This document shows, in pieces, positions 18,408-25,797 of a stretch of 64,000 nucleotides of DNA. Position numbers and translations under genes: made by a program. Every line of letters starts with the position of its first letter. Positions within the stretch are counted from its first letter, which is position 1. The stretch is from Maritalea porphyrae (GTDB lineage Bacteria; Pseudomonadota; Alphaproteobacteria; Rhizobiales; Devosiaceae). The notes beneath the pieces are model-generated. The model saw only the letters and a list, made by a program, of their open reading frames with translations. It ran no database searches and was not told the DNA's origin. Where the stretch lies: assembly GCF_027213965.1 (NCBI RefSeq), contig NZ_JAPWGX010000002.1, positions 748,412-812,411 on the forward strand, in the 5' to 3' direction.

Positions 18408-19018
18408 TGGTCAAACTTGATCCGTTTTATTTAATCGTTGATCGGTTCGCTTGGATTGAGCGGCTGGTGCCATTAGGTGTTAAACTGGTGCAATTGCGTA
18501 TCAAGGATCAACCGCCGCACATCGTGCGGGATGAAATTGAGAGAGCGCGTGAATTTTGTGCGGCGCACGATTGTCAGCTGGTGGTGAATGATTATTGGCA
18601 ACTAGCGATCGATCTCAAATGTCATTTTGTGCATCTGGGGCAGGAGGATTTGGCGGATGCAGATGTAAAAGCCATTCGCCGTGCCGGCATAAGGTTAGGG
18701 CTTTCGACCCATGATGATGCAGAGCTTGATGCGGCTTTGTCGCACGATCCCGATTATGTAGCGCTGGGGCCTGTTTACCCCACCATATTGAAGAAAATGC
18801 CTTGGGCACCGCAAGGATTGGCACGATTGCGCGAATGGAAATCCCATATTGAGGACGTGCCATTGGTGGCCATTGGCGGGCTAAATGTAGATCGGATCAA
18901 AGGGGTGTTTGACCATCGAGCTGACAGCGCGGCGGTGGTGACGGATATTACGTTGAATGATGATCCTGAAGAGCGCACCAAACAGTGGTTGGCTACAACG
19001 CGCCGGTATTGTTCATGA
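18407..19018 (+). CDS. thiE: Thiamine-phosphate synthase ThiE
   Basis: A 203-aa TIM-barrel enzyme joining HMP pyrophosphate and thiazole phosphate. Visible motifs are VQLRIKD, the VVNDYWQLAIDL segment, FVHLGQEDL, LGLSTHDDAEL, YVALGPVYPT and VAIGGLN. The TGATG junction with thiG implies coupled translation. Slightly short but complete for the family. Confidence 0.94.
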   Translation: MVKLDPFYLIVDRFAWIERLVPLGVKLVQLRIKDQPPHIVRDEIERAREFCAAHDCQLVVNDYWQLAIDLKCHFVHLGQEDLADADVKAIRRAGIRLGLSTHDDAELDAALSHDPDYVALGPVYPTILKKMPWAPQGLARLREWKSHIEDVPLVAIGGLNVDRIKGVFDHRADSAAVVTDITLNDDPEERTKQWLATTRRYCS

Positions 19019-19974
19019 GCCGCTATCAACGCCAAATGCAGATGGCAGAAATTGGCTCAGTAGGGCAAGAGAAGTTGGGTAATGCGCGCGTTGTAATCGT
19101 TGGAGCCGGGGGGCTTGGGCATCCTATTTTGAGCTATTTGGCGGGCGCCGGCGTTGGTGAACTACATATTGTAGATCCCGACGAGATTGAATTCAGCAAT
19201 TTGCATCGTCAACCCTTGTTCGGCGAGGGCGATATTGGGCAATCAAAGGCCGAAGTCGCCGCGCAAAAAATCAGGAAAAACAATAAAGACATTGAGGTGA
19301 TTGCGCGCCCTGTTCGGCTCGATCCTGCCAACGTGCAACTCATTTGTGAACATGCAGATGTGGTGGTGGATGCGGCGGATAGTTTTGCGGTGACCTATGT
19401 GCTTTCTGATTTTTGTCGTGATCAAAATATTGCATTGATTAGCGCATCGGTGCTGGGATTTGAGGGCTATGTGGGGGGCTTTTGCGGTGGCGTAGCCCCT
19501 AGCATACGCGCAGTGTTTCCACAGTTGCCAATGGCTGCGCAAAGCTGCGCAAGCGCGGGGGTAAGCGGAGCGGCGGTGGGGGTGATGGGTTCACTCCAAG
19601 CGCAATTGGTGATCAATGTCTTGCTGGACCTTAAGCCCAACCCCCTTGGCCAAATGCTTAGATGCGATTTTAAGACATTCCAATTCTCGCGGTTCTCTTT
19701 TCTTCGTGCGCCAGAGCCTTTGGATGGTTTTACGTTCATTTCGCCAACTCAAATCTCACCAAAAGACCGGGTGATTGAGCTGCGCACGAACCAAGAAGCG
19801 CCCTTTCCTGTGGTTCCACACGCAAAGCAAATGGTGGCGGGTGATATTGAAAATTTGGCGATTGAGGATGAACGTATCGTTATTGTTTGCCGTACTGGCT
19901 TAAGGGCATGGAACGCGGGTTTGGCGCTGCAGCAAAAAGGCGGGGACAATATTGTGTTGGTGGCAACAGGATGA
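19015..19974 (+). CDS. thiF: ThiF/MoeB-family adenylyltransferase with C-terminal rhodanese-like segment
   Basis: A 319-aa E1-like enzyme. It has the ATP-binding GAGGLG (30-35), the conserved block DEIEFSNLHRQPLFGEGDIG, and Cys178 in QSCASAGVSGAAVG, which aligns with the E. coli ThiF cysteine that links to ThiS. The usual zinc pairs are missing: the first CxxC position reads SIRA (163-166), and no second pair exists. Residues about 251-319 form a shortened rhodanese-like region with an active-loop Cys292 (CRTGLRAW), which could supply sulfur. It sits inside the thiamine operon, joined by ATGA overlaps to thiE and thiD. Its job is most likely ThiS activation. Confidence 0.9.
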   Translation: MSRYQRQMQMAEIGSVGQEKLGNARVVIVGAGGLGHPILSYLAGAGVGELHIVDPDEIEFSNLHRQPLFGEGDIGQSKAEVAAQKIRKNNKDIEVIARPVRLDPANVQLICEHADVVVDAADSFAVTYVLSDFCRDQNIALISASVLGFEGYVGGFCGGVAPSIRAVFPQLPMAAQSCASAGVSGAAVGVMGSLQAQLVINVLLDLKPNPLGQMLRCDFKTFQFSRFSFLRAPEPLDGFTFISPTQISPKDRVIELRTNQEAPFPVVPHAKQMVAGDIENLAIEDERIVIVCRTGLRAWNAGLALQQKGGDNIVLVATG

Positions 19975-20714
19975 ATGCCCGCGTAGTGATTATTGGGGGT
20001 ACGGACAGTAGTGGCGGGGCAGGCCTATCAAGAGATGCGGCTACATTGGCCTCGCTTGGTGTGCAAGGGCTACCTGTGGTCACAGCGGTTACCGCGCAGA
20101 CCAATAATGCGGTATGCCAAATCGAACATGTCTGCGCCGAACTGGTTAAAGCGCAACTGGAATGTGCTCTGCAATCAGGACAATGCGATGCCATAAAAAT
20201 TGGTATGTTGGGACGCCACGAAACAGTCAGCGCGGTTGCTGAGGTGTTGCGACAACATGCAAAAGTGCCGATTGTGCTTGATCCCATAATTGTGTCCTCT
20301 TCGGGCACGCGTTTGTTGGAGGTTCAGGCCGAAGAGGACTTGAAACACCACCTAATACCCCTCTGCGAAGTGGTGACGCCCAATTTGCTTGAATCGGCCA
20401 TGCTTACGGGTGTGCCCATTGGCGATTGTCACACAACGCTTGAAAAGCAGGCCTTTCATTTTCGCGCCATGGGTGCCGCCAATGTATTAATCAAAGGTGG
20501 TCACAGCAGCGGACGCGAAGCGACTGATTGCTTATTTGATGCATGGGGGGATCATATTGAATTCACCCAAACACGCTTAGACGGCACGATGCGCGGCACG
20601 GGATGCATGCTCGCAAGTGCGATCGCGGGGCAATTGGCACAAGGGGTAAACCTCAAAGTCGCCGCGGGGATCGCTCAGCAAATGGTGGGGCGGGCGATCA
20701 TGCAAATGCAGTAA
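19971..20714 (+). CDS. thiD: Bifunctional HMP/HMP-phosphate kinase ThiD
   Basis: A 247-aa ribokinase-fold enzyme phosphorylating HMP and HMP phosphate. Motifs: VVIIGGTDSSGGAGLSRDA at the N-terminus, VVTAVTAQTNNAV, IKIGMLG, VLDPIIVSSSG, VTPNLLESAMLTG, NVLIKGGHSSG, and the catalytic TMRGTGCMLASAIAG near the C-terminus. The ATG at 19971 overlaps the thiF stop as ATGA; a longer in-frame upstream start at 19887 lies within thiF. Last gene of the TPP-regulated operon. No clear terminator is visible before the convergent permease gene. Confidence 0.95.
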   Translation: MNARVVIIGGTDSSGGAGLSRDAATLASLGVQGLPVVTAVTAQTNNAVCQIEHVCAELVKAQLECALQSGQCDAIKIGMLGRHETVSAVAEVLRQHAKVPIVLDPIIVSSSGTRLLEVQAEEDLKHHLIPLCEVVTPNLLESAMLTGVPIGDCHTTLEKQAFHFRAMGAANVLIKGGHSSGREATDCLFDAWGDHIEFTQTRLDGTMRGTGCMLASAIAGQLAQGVNLKVAAGIAQQMVGRAIMQMQ

Positions 20715-20745
20715 GTACGCGTTTCGGCATAGGTATTGTTTATCC

Positions 20746-21519
20746 TCAGCCCACAAGTCCTTTGCGCAAGAGGTTTAACCCTGCCAGGGTGAGCACAAGC
20801 AGCGTGGCTTGGCGAAATCGCACAGGATTTAGACGATCCAACAATTTGAATCCAAACCACATGCCAAAAAGGGCAAAAGGAACCAAAATGGCCGAAAGAC
20901 CAATAGTACGTGCGTTCAGAATGCCGGATTGTATATGGGCAACCAGCAGGGTAATGGAACCCAATCCATATATTACGCCTTGCACCGTGATTTGCTTTAG
21001 TTTTTCGGTTTTCATCGCTAATAAATAGAGCACTGTTGTAGGACCCCATGTGCCTGCAAGACCACCCAATGCGCCGGAAATGGCTGCAATGAGCCATTCC
21101 GCCCACCATTTATGGCGATCAGCGATGGTCAGTTGCAATCCAACTAGTTGTATGAATGAGAGTATGACAACGGGTACACCAAGAACGTAGTAAAATAGGT
21201 TTCGCGGAATGATTGGAACCAATTGCGCGGTAACGAAAATCATGATGCAAACCACCAGCAAGTAGCGCCAGTGTTCCTTGCTCGCCGCCAGTGCTGGGGC
21301 TATGCCTTGTCGAAAAGTTTGCAATATATTGCTCGCAACAATAGGTAAAATTATAGCGGCAATGGCGAGTTTTGGATCAATGAACGAACTGAGTACTGAT
21401 ACAATAATCAAAGGCATGGCAAAGCCAATCGCGCCTTTGACAACGCCGGCAACAATGGTGATGCCAAGTGCAATAGCTACGGTAATTGGCCCTAGTTCAA
21501 ACAAGATATCAAACGACAT
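20746..21519 (-). CDS. TauE/SafE family sulfite-exporter-like permease
   Basis: A 257-aa membrane protein with about eight hydrophobic segments and the family's N-terminal pattern GITIVAGVVKGAIGFAMPLIIVSVLSSF, plus a matching second half (ISGALGGLAGTWGPTTVLYLLA). Members move sulfite, sulfoacetate or other organic anions; the substrate here is not known. An AAAGGA site lies 13 bases before the ATG, wider than usual. Upstream on the same strand are a terminator and a 24-codon ORF, so expression could depend on readthrough or its own promoter. Confidence 0.88.
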   Translation of the reverse strand: MSFDILFELGPITVAIALGITIVAGVVKGAIGFAMPLIIVSVLSSFIDPKLAIAAIILPIVASNILQTFRQGIAPALAASKEHWRYLLVVCIMIFVTAQLVPIIPRNLFYYVLGVPVVILSFIQLVGLQLTIADRHKWWAEWLIAAISGALGGLAGTWGPTTVLYLLAMKTEKLKQITVQGVIYGLGSITLLVAHIQSGILNARTIGLSAILVPFALFGMWFGFKLLDRLNPVRFRQATLLVLTLAGLNLLRKGLVG

Positions 21520-21646
21520 GATGGGTTAAGTCCTTTGAGCGGGCAAACTGGCTGGAGAAGCAGAAAGTCTTTGAGGCACACAACTTTGAGCACTCATCAT
21601 TGAGGAAGGTAAAGTCTTGATCAAGCTTCAGTAACTTTGAAGTCGC

Positions 21647-21678
21647 AAAAAGGGCCGTGACCTCATCGATCACGACCC
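21647..21678 (-). terminator. Intrinsic terminator between the 24-codon ORF and the TauE/SafE gene
   Basis: On the minus strand GGGTCGTGA and TCACGGCCC form a 9-bp stem with a 9-base loop, followed by five T residues. It lies between the small ORF ending at 21757 and the permease start at 21519, so it either ends a short transcript or attenuates the permease. Confidence 0.85.
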
Positions 21679-21756
21679 AATCTCATTAATTCTATAAAAG
21701 GCAAGGAGCCTCGGGCATACAGATGAGAGCTGTATTGCGCCCTTGAAAAGAGGAAG

Positions 21757-21831
21757 TTAGCGGTGCGTTGGCCCCGCAACATTCACCCCATTTCCAAAGC
21801 CCATACCTTCTTGTGAATAATGATTAGACAT
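21757..21831 (-). CDS. Predicted 24-aa peptide of unknown function
   Basis: Below the size limit of usual gene calling. The ORF begins MSNHYSQEGMGFGNG and ends VAGPTHR. It is preceded by AAGGAGGTGATCCA directly before the ATG, complementary to the full 3' tail of 16S rRNA, with an ideal seven-base gap from AGGAGG to the start. A terminator about 80 bases after its stop suggests a short transcript. It is hydrophilic, glycine- and asparagine-rich, with no signal peptide. It resembles no peptide I know. It may be a small regulatory protein, a modified-peptide precursor, or a leader for the downstream TauE/SafE permease. The remaining bases of the 21520-21946 gap hold this ORF, its terminator and the divergent operator region. 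Confidence 0.62.
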   Translation of the reverse strand: MSNHYSQEGMGFGNGVNVAGPTHR

Positions 21832-21912
21832 TGGATCACCTCCTTCCATTTGTTGATGTTAATGGCAGTGAACTGCGAGATTGCGATAAGGTCAAGTGAA
21901 AATTCTAGTTGA

Positions 21913-21944
21913 TTGTATATAGCAACTATTGTATCTTGCAATTA
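21913..21944. promoter_or_regulatory. Tandem operator-like repeats in the marR promoter region
   Basis: Two adjacent 16-base copies, TTGTATATAGCAACTA and TTGTATCTTGCAATTA, match at 13 of 16 positions, and each holds a TTG...CAA dyad. They end two bases before the MarR ATG and lie about 80 bases upstream of the divergent 24-codon ORF. Their position suggests MarR autorepression and control of both directions. Confidence 0.68.
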
Positions 21945-21946
21945 TT

Positions 21947-22405
21947 ATGATGAAATTTGAAGACATATCCCTGCATTGGGTGAAGCGGTTAGGCTTCTTG
22001 GTTGAGAAAGAGCTTGCAGAGCGGTTTAAGGCGGCTGGGCAAAATGTCGGCTCTGTGGAATGGGCCATATTATTGCTGCTCTGGCGCAAAGACGGCCTTG
22101 CACCTAGTGAGATCGCCGACGCAACTATCCGGGATCGCACAACGATCACGCGGTTTCTGGATGGCATGGAAAAAAAGGGATTGGTGGCGCGCATGCAAGA
22201 CCCATCCGACCGCCGCCGTTTACAGGTTCTGCTGACAGAAAAAGGGCGAGGGTTGCAAGCCAAACTGGTGCCTATCGCTGGCACGTTAATTGAAGCGGCC
22301 CACAGCGGTCTAAGCGAAGAAGAGCAGCGAATTCTTGTGATGTTGCTGAGCAAGATGACGCAGAATTTGCTGACTAAGGAGACAAAGGAGAGTAATGATG
22401 TCTGA
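21947..22405 (+). CDS. MarR family transcriptional regulator
   Basis: A 152-aa winged-helix protein. The DNA-binding core includes SVEWAILLLLWRKDGLAPSE, ATIRDRTTITRFLDGMEKKGLV and the wing DPSDRRRLQVLLTEKG, with dimerisation helices at both ends. Its ligand is unknown. The start is ATG at 21947 or 21950; no Shine-Dalgarno is visible because the tandem operator-like repeats run up to the ATG, so the mRNA may be leaderless. It overlaps the next gene by 11 bases, making an operon with the deiodinase-like protein. Confidence 0.92.
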   Translation: MMKFEDISLHWVKRLGFLVEKELAERFKAAGQNVGSVEWAILLLLWRKDGLAPSEIADATIRDRTTITRFLDGMEKKGLVARMQDPSDRRRLQVLLTEKGRGLQAKLVPIAGTLIEAAHSGLSEEEQRILVMLLSKMTQNLLTKETKESNDV

Positions 22406-23111
22406 TTACAACTATGCCGAATTTTCAACTGGCGACTATAATTTGGATCAGTTCTTTGGGCCAAGGTTGGGCACGAAAGCTCCTGATTTTACACTTGAGA
22501 ATGCAAATGGGCACAAAGTTAACTTACTTGACTTTAAGGGCGATTTTTTGGTGTTAGAAATGGGCTCGATCACATGTCCACGGTTTCAAGGCCGTCGAGA
22601 AACCATGTCTGGCCTGATTGAAAAACACCCGCATGTTGATTTCTCTGTGCTTTATGTTCGCGAAGCCCATCCGGGCAAAAACATCGGTGCACACCAAAAC
22701 ATTGATGACAAAAAGGAGTGCGCAAATCGCTTGGTCAATGATGGAGAAAGACGGCGCGTTTTAGTCGATGATTTTGAAGGCACGGTACATGGTGCCTATG
22801 GTTCTTATCCTAATGCGGTGTTTATCATTAACAAGAATGGCTGCATTGTTTTTCGAGCATATTGGAATAATCCAGACGCGACGGGCCGTGCGCTTTCGCA
22901 GTTGCTTGCAGGAAAACCCGCTAATGTGAAGAGCTATTTTAGACCTGTGCGCCCTGATATTGCGATCAAGACATTGCGAGACGGCGGACAAGGTTCCGTT
23001 GTTGATTTCTTCAAAGGGTTGCCGTTCTTGATTTGGAAAAACTTGATCCGCCGCAACTTCCTTCTGGCCTTTAATCGCGAACCACAAATTCGCCCAGATA
23101 TTAAGTGCTAA
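22395..23111 (+). CDS. Deiodinase-like/redoxin thioredoxin-fold protein
   Basis: A 238-aa protein with a thioredoxin-like core. LGTKAPDFTLENANGHKVNL and LVLEMGSITCPRF resemble the iodothyronine deiodinase family, in which the catalytic selenocysteine position is Cys61 here. VDFSVLYVREAHPG also fits that family's block. No resolving CxxC is present. Bacterial members are not characterised in detail; a thiol peroxidase or dehalogenase-like role is possible. It starts at ATGATG (22395/22398) with GGAGAG before it and overlaps the marR stop. The C-terminal 60 residues are basic and may contact membrane or nucleic acid. Confidence 0.78.
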   Translation: MMSDYNYAEFSTGDYNLDQFFGPRLGTKAPDFTLENANGHKVNLLDFKGDFLVLEMGSITCPRFQGRRETMSGLIEKHPHVDFSVLYVREAHPGKNIGAHQNIDDKKECANRLVNDGERRRVLVDDFEGTVHGAYGSYPNAVFIINKNGCIVFRAYWNNPDATGRALSQLLAGKPANVKSYFRPVRPDIAIKTLRDGGQGSVVDFFKGLPFLIWKNLIRRNFLLAFNREPQIRPDIKC

Positions 23112-23137
23112 TGGCCCATCAAGTTTGAACTAGGGGA

Positions 23138-23740
23138 ATGAGCATGGGCATTTTACATCGAACACTTATCGTTGTTGTTGTCGCAATTGGACTAGTGCCA
23201 AGCGTTGCCATTGCTGGTTCTGTTGATGGGCGTTGGTTTTTACATCCATTCGGGGAAATGCGCGCCTATTTTGGGGACTTTTTGGCGGTTTGTGACGGGG
23301 CTCAGTTTAAACGTTGTCGGGTTGTACAATATGGTTTTGGGCCAGCCGTTGATGGTGATCGTGCTGAAACACAGGATGGTTTTTTTGGTAACTCGCGCTT
23401 GGCGATACAACAAAGACCCGGTGCGAATGATGATTGGGTCTATAACCTAGAGATTTTTTCGACAAAACTGCCCGACGTCCCAAAAGGGCCAATGGTCCTT
23501 TCGATTGACGGGGTGGTGTTTCAACTGAGCGAAAATGACTGGCAGGCCGGAAGTCCCGAGGGCTACAATGTTTCTCAAAGCTTTTCAATTGTCGACCATG
23601 CGCTGGCTGCGCGGCTCATTGAAACGATGAAAGCGGGCAATAGATTGCGTGTGTTGCACGATGGGTGGACAGAAACCCAATTTCAATTGCGAGGAATTTC
23701 TCGCGCCCTTAAAGCCATTGAATTGCGTGCTGCGAACTAA
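23138..23740 (+). CDS. Exported protein, invasion-associated locus B (IalB)-like
   Basis: A 200-aa protein with an N-terminal signal peptide (hydrophobic LIVVVVAIGLVPSVAIAG, predicted cleavage after the AIA). The mature part resembles the IalB/DUF1176-like beta-rich fold, including RLAIQQRPGANDDWVY, LPDVPKGPMVLSIDGVVFQL and a helix AARLIETMKAGNRLRVL. Function unknown; IalB proteins are periplasmic and linked to host interaction or stress in some rhizobia. The ATG may be 23138 or 23144; AGGGG precedes both. It follows the deiodinase-like gene by 26 bases and may share its operon. Confidence 0.68.
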   Translation: MSMGILHRTLIVVVVAIGLVPSVAIAGSVDGRWFLHPFGEMRAYFGDFLAVCDGAQFKRCRVVQYGFGPAVDGDRAETQDGFFGNSRLAIQQRPGANDDWVYNLEIFSTKLPDVPKGPMVLSIDGVVFQLSENDWQAGSPEGYNVSQSFSIVDHALAARLIETMKAGNRLRVLHDGWTETQFQLRGISRALKAIELRAAN

Positions 23741-23760
23741 CTCGTGTTTTTTGTCCTGAT

Positions 23761-24735
23761 TCAGGGTGTAAAGCGACCAAAACAGTTTTCATGCGCTTTG
23801 GCCATTTGGCGCTTCTTGGCATCTGTCAACTCGCCGAAATTGAGTATTGCCTTGATGGTATCAACTTTGCCTTCAAGTTGTTTGGACCGCAAATGCTGAG
23901 CGGAGGCATAGATCGTTTGGTCGCCAAAGGCGACGGTGAAGTCGCGTCCCAAATGCTCAACCATTAGGTAGGCGGCGTAAGTTTCGGCGAAATCCTCTGC
24001 CGCTGTGCATGTTGCATAGTAAGAAATAAAACTTGAATCGCCAAGCATTTCTATCAACGAATGATCGCGTTTTGGCGGCAAAAGCCTGAAGCAATAGTGA
24101 TCGCCTTTTGTTGTGCTGAGAGGCAAGCTTTTTGTCGATGCTGGATCAAGCAAGCAATGAAACGCCGGTTCTGTCAAATCGGCTTCCACCAAATGCCCGA
24201 CTTCGTGGAAGATCATTTTTGCGAGGCTGTAGTTCAACCCGACAACGAATTCGCTTTTTGAACTGAATTCAAGTTCTACCTTACTGGCATCTGTAAGCGT
24301 TTCATATTGATCTGCACCCAAATAACTGGTGATCGCATCGTGTTCATACAATTCATATGGGATTGATATGTTTTGCCAGAGTGCCAAGTTGATGCCGATG
24401 ACTTCGTTGTTGGAAAACGCCCCCATCCACGGTTCGATTCCGTTGATCGGATACGCAACAACAAACGCATCGATAGCACACATTTTGTCCTTTACCTGGT
24501 TGGGTGCATGTTCAAAGACGCTTGCAATTCTGTCCTCAAGAACGTCAAATTTGGACTCCTTTAAACCGCATTCAGCGACGTTGTTTTGATCCAGAAAACA
24601 AAGCTTGTCGCGGAGCAACATACCGCAACTCACTTGGTACGCCGTCGCCCCTTTGCTGAGGTACGAAGGAAATAGCGCGATACAGGTTAGAACCACGACG
24701 GTCAGAAGGCCGAAGAGAAAGTGCTTATGCTTCAT
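23761..24735 (-). CDS. Exported zinc-metalloprotease-like protein (HExxH)
   Basis: A 324-aa protein with an N-terminal membrane anchor or signal (LFGLLTVVVLTCIALF). It carries HEVGH at residues 177-181 in the setting AKMIFHEVGHLVEADL, and a helix with acidic residues Glu247 and Glu251 (AAEDFAETYAAYLM), a gluzincin-like layout. Eight or more cysteines suggest a disulfide-rich periplasmic or surface protein. I know no family name. It is the second gene of a tandem pair, 9 bases after a paralog that has lost these motifs. Proteolytic activity is inferred, not shown. Confidence 0.72.
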   Translation of the reverse strand: MKHKHFLFGLLTVVVLTCIALFPSYLSKGATAYQVSCGMLLRDKLCFLDQNNVAECGLKESKFDVLEDRIASVFEHAPNQVKDKMCAIDAFVVAYPINGIEPWMGAFSNNEVIGINLALWQNISIPYELYEHDAITSYLGADQYETLTDASKVELEFSSKSEFVVGLNYSLAKMIFHEVGHLVEADLTEPAFHCLLDPASTKSLPLSTTKGDHYCFRLLPPKRDHSLIEMLGDSSFISYYATCTAAEDFAETYAAYLMVEHLGRDFTVAFGDQTIYASAQHLRSKQLEGKVDTIKAILNFGELTDAKKRQMAKAHENCFGRFTP

Positions 24736-24744
24736 GGAAAATGT

Positions 24745-25698
24745 CTAGTCTGCTCCAAACGCACCCGCACACGTTTTATGGTCGGCCATGAGTTTTGCGC
24801 GCCCTTCAGGGGTTGAAACATCGTAGCTAAGCAGCGCTTTAACGGTTTTTAGTTTTGGCTGGAATTGTTTTGCATTGAGCAATAGTTCTTGGTCGAGCAA
24901 AAGGTTGTCGTCTAGGTAGACTTTGTAAGCCAGGCCCAGATGCTCGTGCATTAGATAGGCGGAAAAACTCTGCGCAAACTGTTTGGACGAGTCGCAAATA
25001 TCGTATGGCTTTGTGAAGGCATTGAAGGGATCAGTGTCCATGTTCCATGCGCTTGCTCCATGGCTTTGCCGCACAGGGGAAATGCAGTCTGAATTATGTG
25101 TTGTGCGAACGGGTTCGCACCGAGCGTGGTCGCCTGATAGAAGATCCTGTTCGATTTTGAGCGCCATTTCATGGAATAGAACGGTGGCAACATCTAGGCC
25201 TAACTGGCCTTCTTGTTCCTCGGGCTGGGTGTAGCTGAGAAAGAGGTCGCGGCGCTCGTTATATTTAACAAAGGCGTCTTTGAACACATAGCCGGCCTGT
25301 GACCACAACAAACGATCAGCGAACAGGAAATTGCGTTCCTTGAGCATGCTCCACGAGATATCGAGTTGATTGCCGCGTAGCTGAATTTTCCCCGGTAGGT
25401 CGGTCAAATATCGAATGACGTTGATTTGGTCTAGGGAGCAGGTTGCTTGTTGGACGATTTCAGGCGACGCGATAAACACCCGAACAAGCGAGCGTTCAGC
25501 ACGATCAAATTCAGGGTCTGCGGCTTTGCATGATCCGTTGGGATCGAGCTCGTCTTGAAAACAGGTATAATCTTCAATTGGCCTGCCACATTCCCCAGCA
25601 AAGATTTGCTTAGTGACCACATAGTCATAATAGGTTGGCACGGTGACGAGCAGACACGAAAAGAAAAAGGTGCCAAGAAAAAGAGGATAAAACCGCAT
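24745..25698 (-). CDS. Exported paralog of the HExxH protein, probable pseudoprotease
   Basis: A 317-aa protein similar in layout to its downstream neighbour: N-terminal hydrophobic anchor (FLGTFFFSCLLVTV), cysteines at 37, 46, 57, 87 and 194 against 37, 46, 56, 86 and 194 in the paralog, and a shared AYLM-EHLG block. The zinc motif is HEMAL (176-180), so the second histidine is gone, and the downstream acidic residues are Gln240 and Gln243. It therefore probably cannot bind zinc as the paralog does. First gene of the two-gene unit; upstream bases 25699-25797 contain its promoter region and the end of hemY. Confidence 0.7.
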   Translation of the reverse strand: MRFYPLFLGTFFFSCLLVTVPTYYDYVVTKQIFAGECGRPIEDYTCFQDELDPNGSCKAADPEFDRAERSLVRVFIASPEIVQQATCSLDQINVIRYLTDLPGKIQLRGNQLDISWSMLKERNFLFADRLLWSQAGYVFKDAFVKYNERRDLFLSYTQPEEQEGQLGLDVATVLFHEMALKIEQDLLSGDHARCEPVRTTHNSDCISPVRQSHGASAWNMDTDPFNAFTKPYDICDSSKQFAQSFSAYLMHEHLGLAYKVYLDDNLLLDQELLLNAKQFQPKLKTVKALLSYDVSTPEGRAKLMADHKTCAGAFGAD

Positions 25699-25797
25699 AA
25701 AACTACCTAAATAAAATATTGGTGCCGAACATAACCAAGGTTGTCGATTCTGCCAATTTGGTAATTCTAACTAGGCTCGGGTCCGGAGCAGCCGCCC

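Noticed and set aside
21831-21845. A 15-base match to the 3' end of 16S rRNA on the plus strand (TTGGATCACCTCCTT)
   Set aside because: No other 16S sequence is adjacent. On the minus strand it is a Shine-Dalgarno directly before an ATG, which explains it better than an rRNA remnant.
21892-22464. A 190-codon minus-strand open frame opposite marR
   Set aside because: It runs antisense to marR and the next gene, with low-complexity Ser/Arg composition and no motif.
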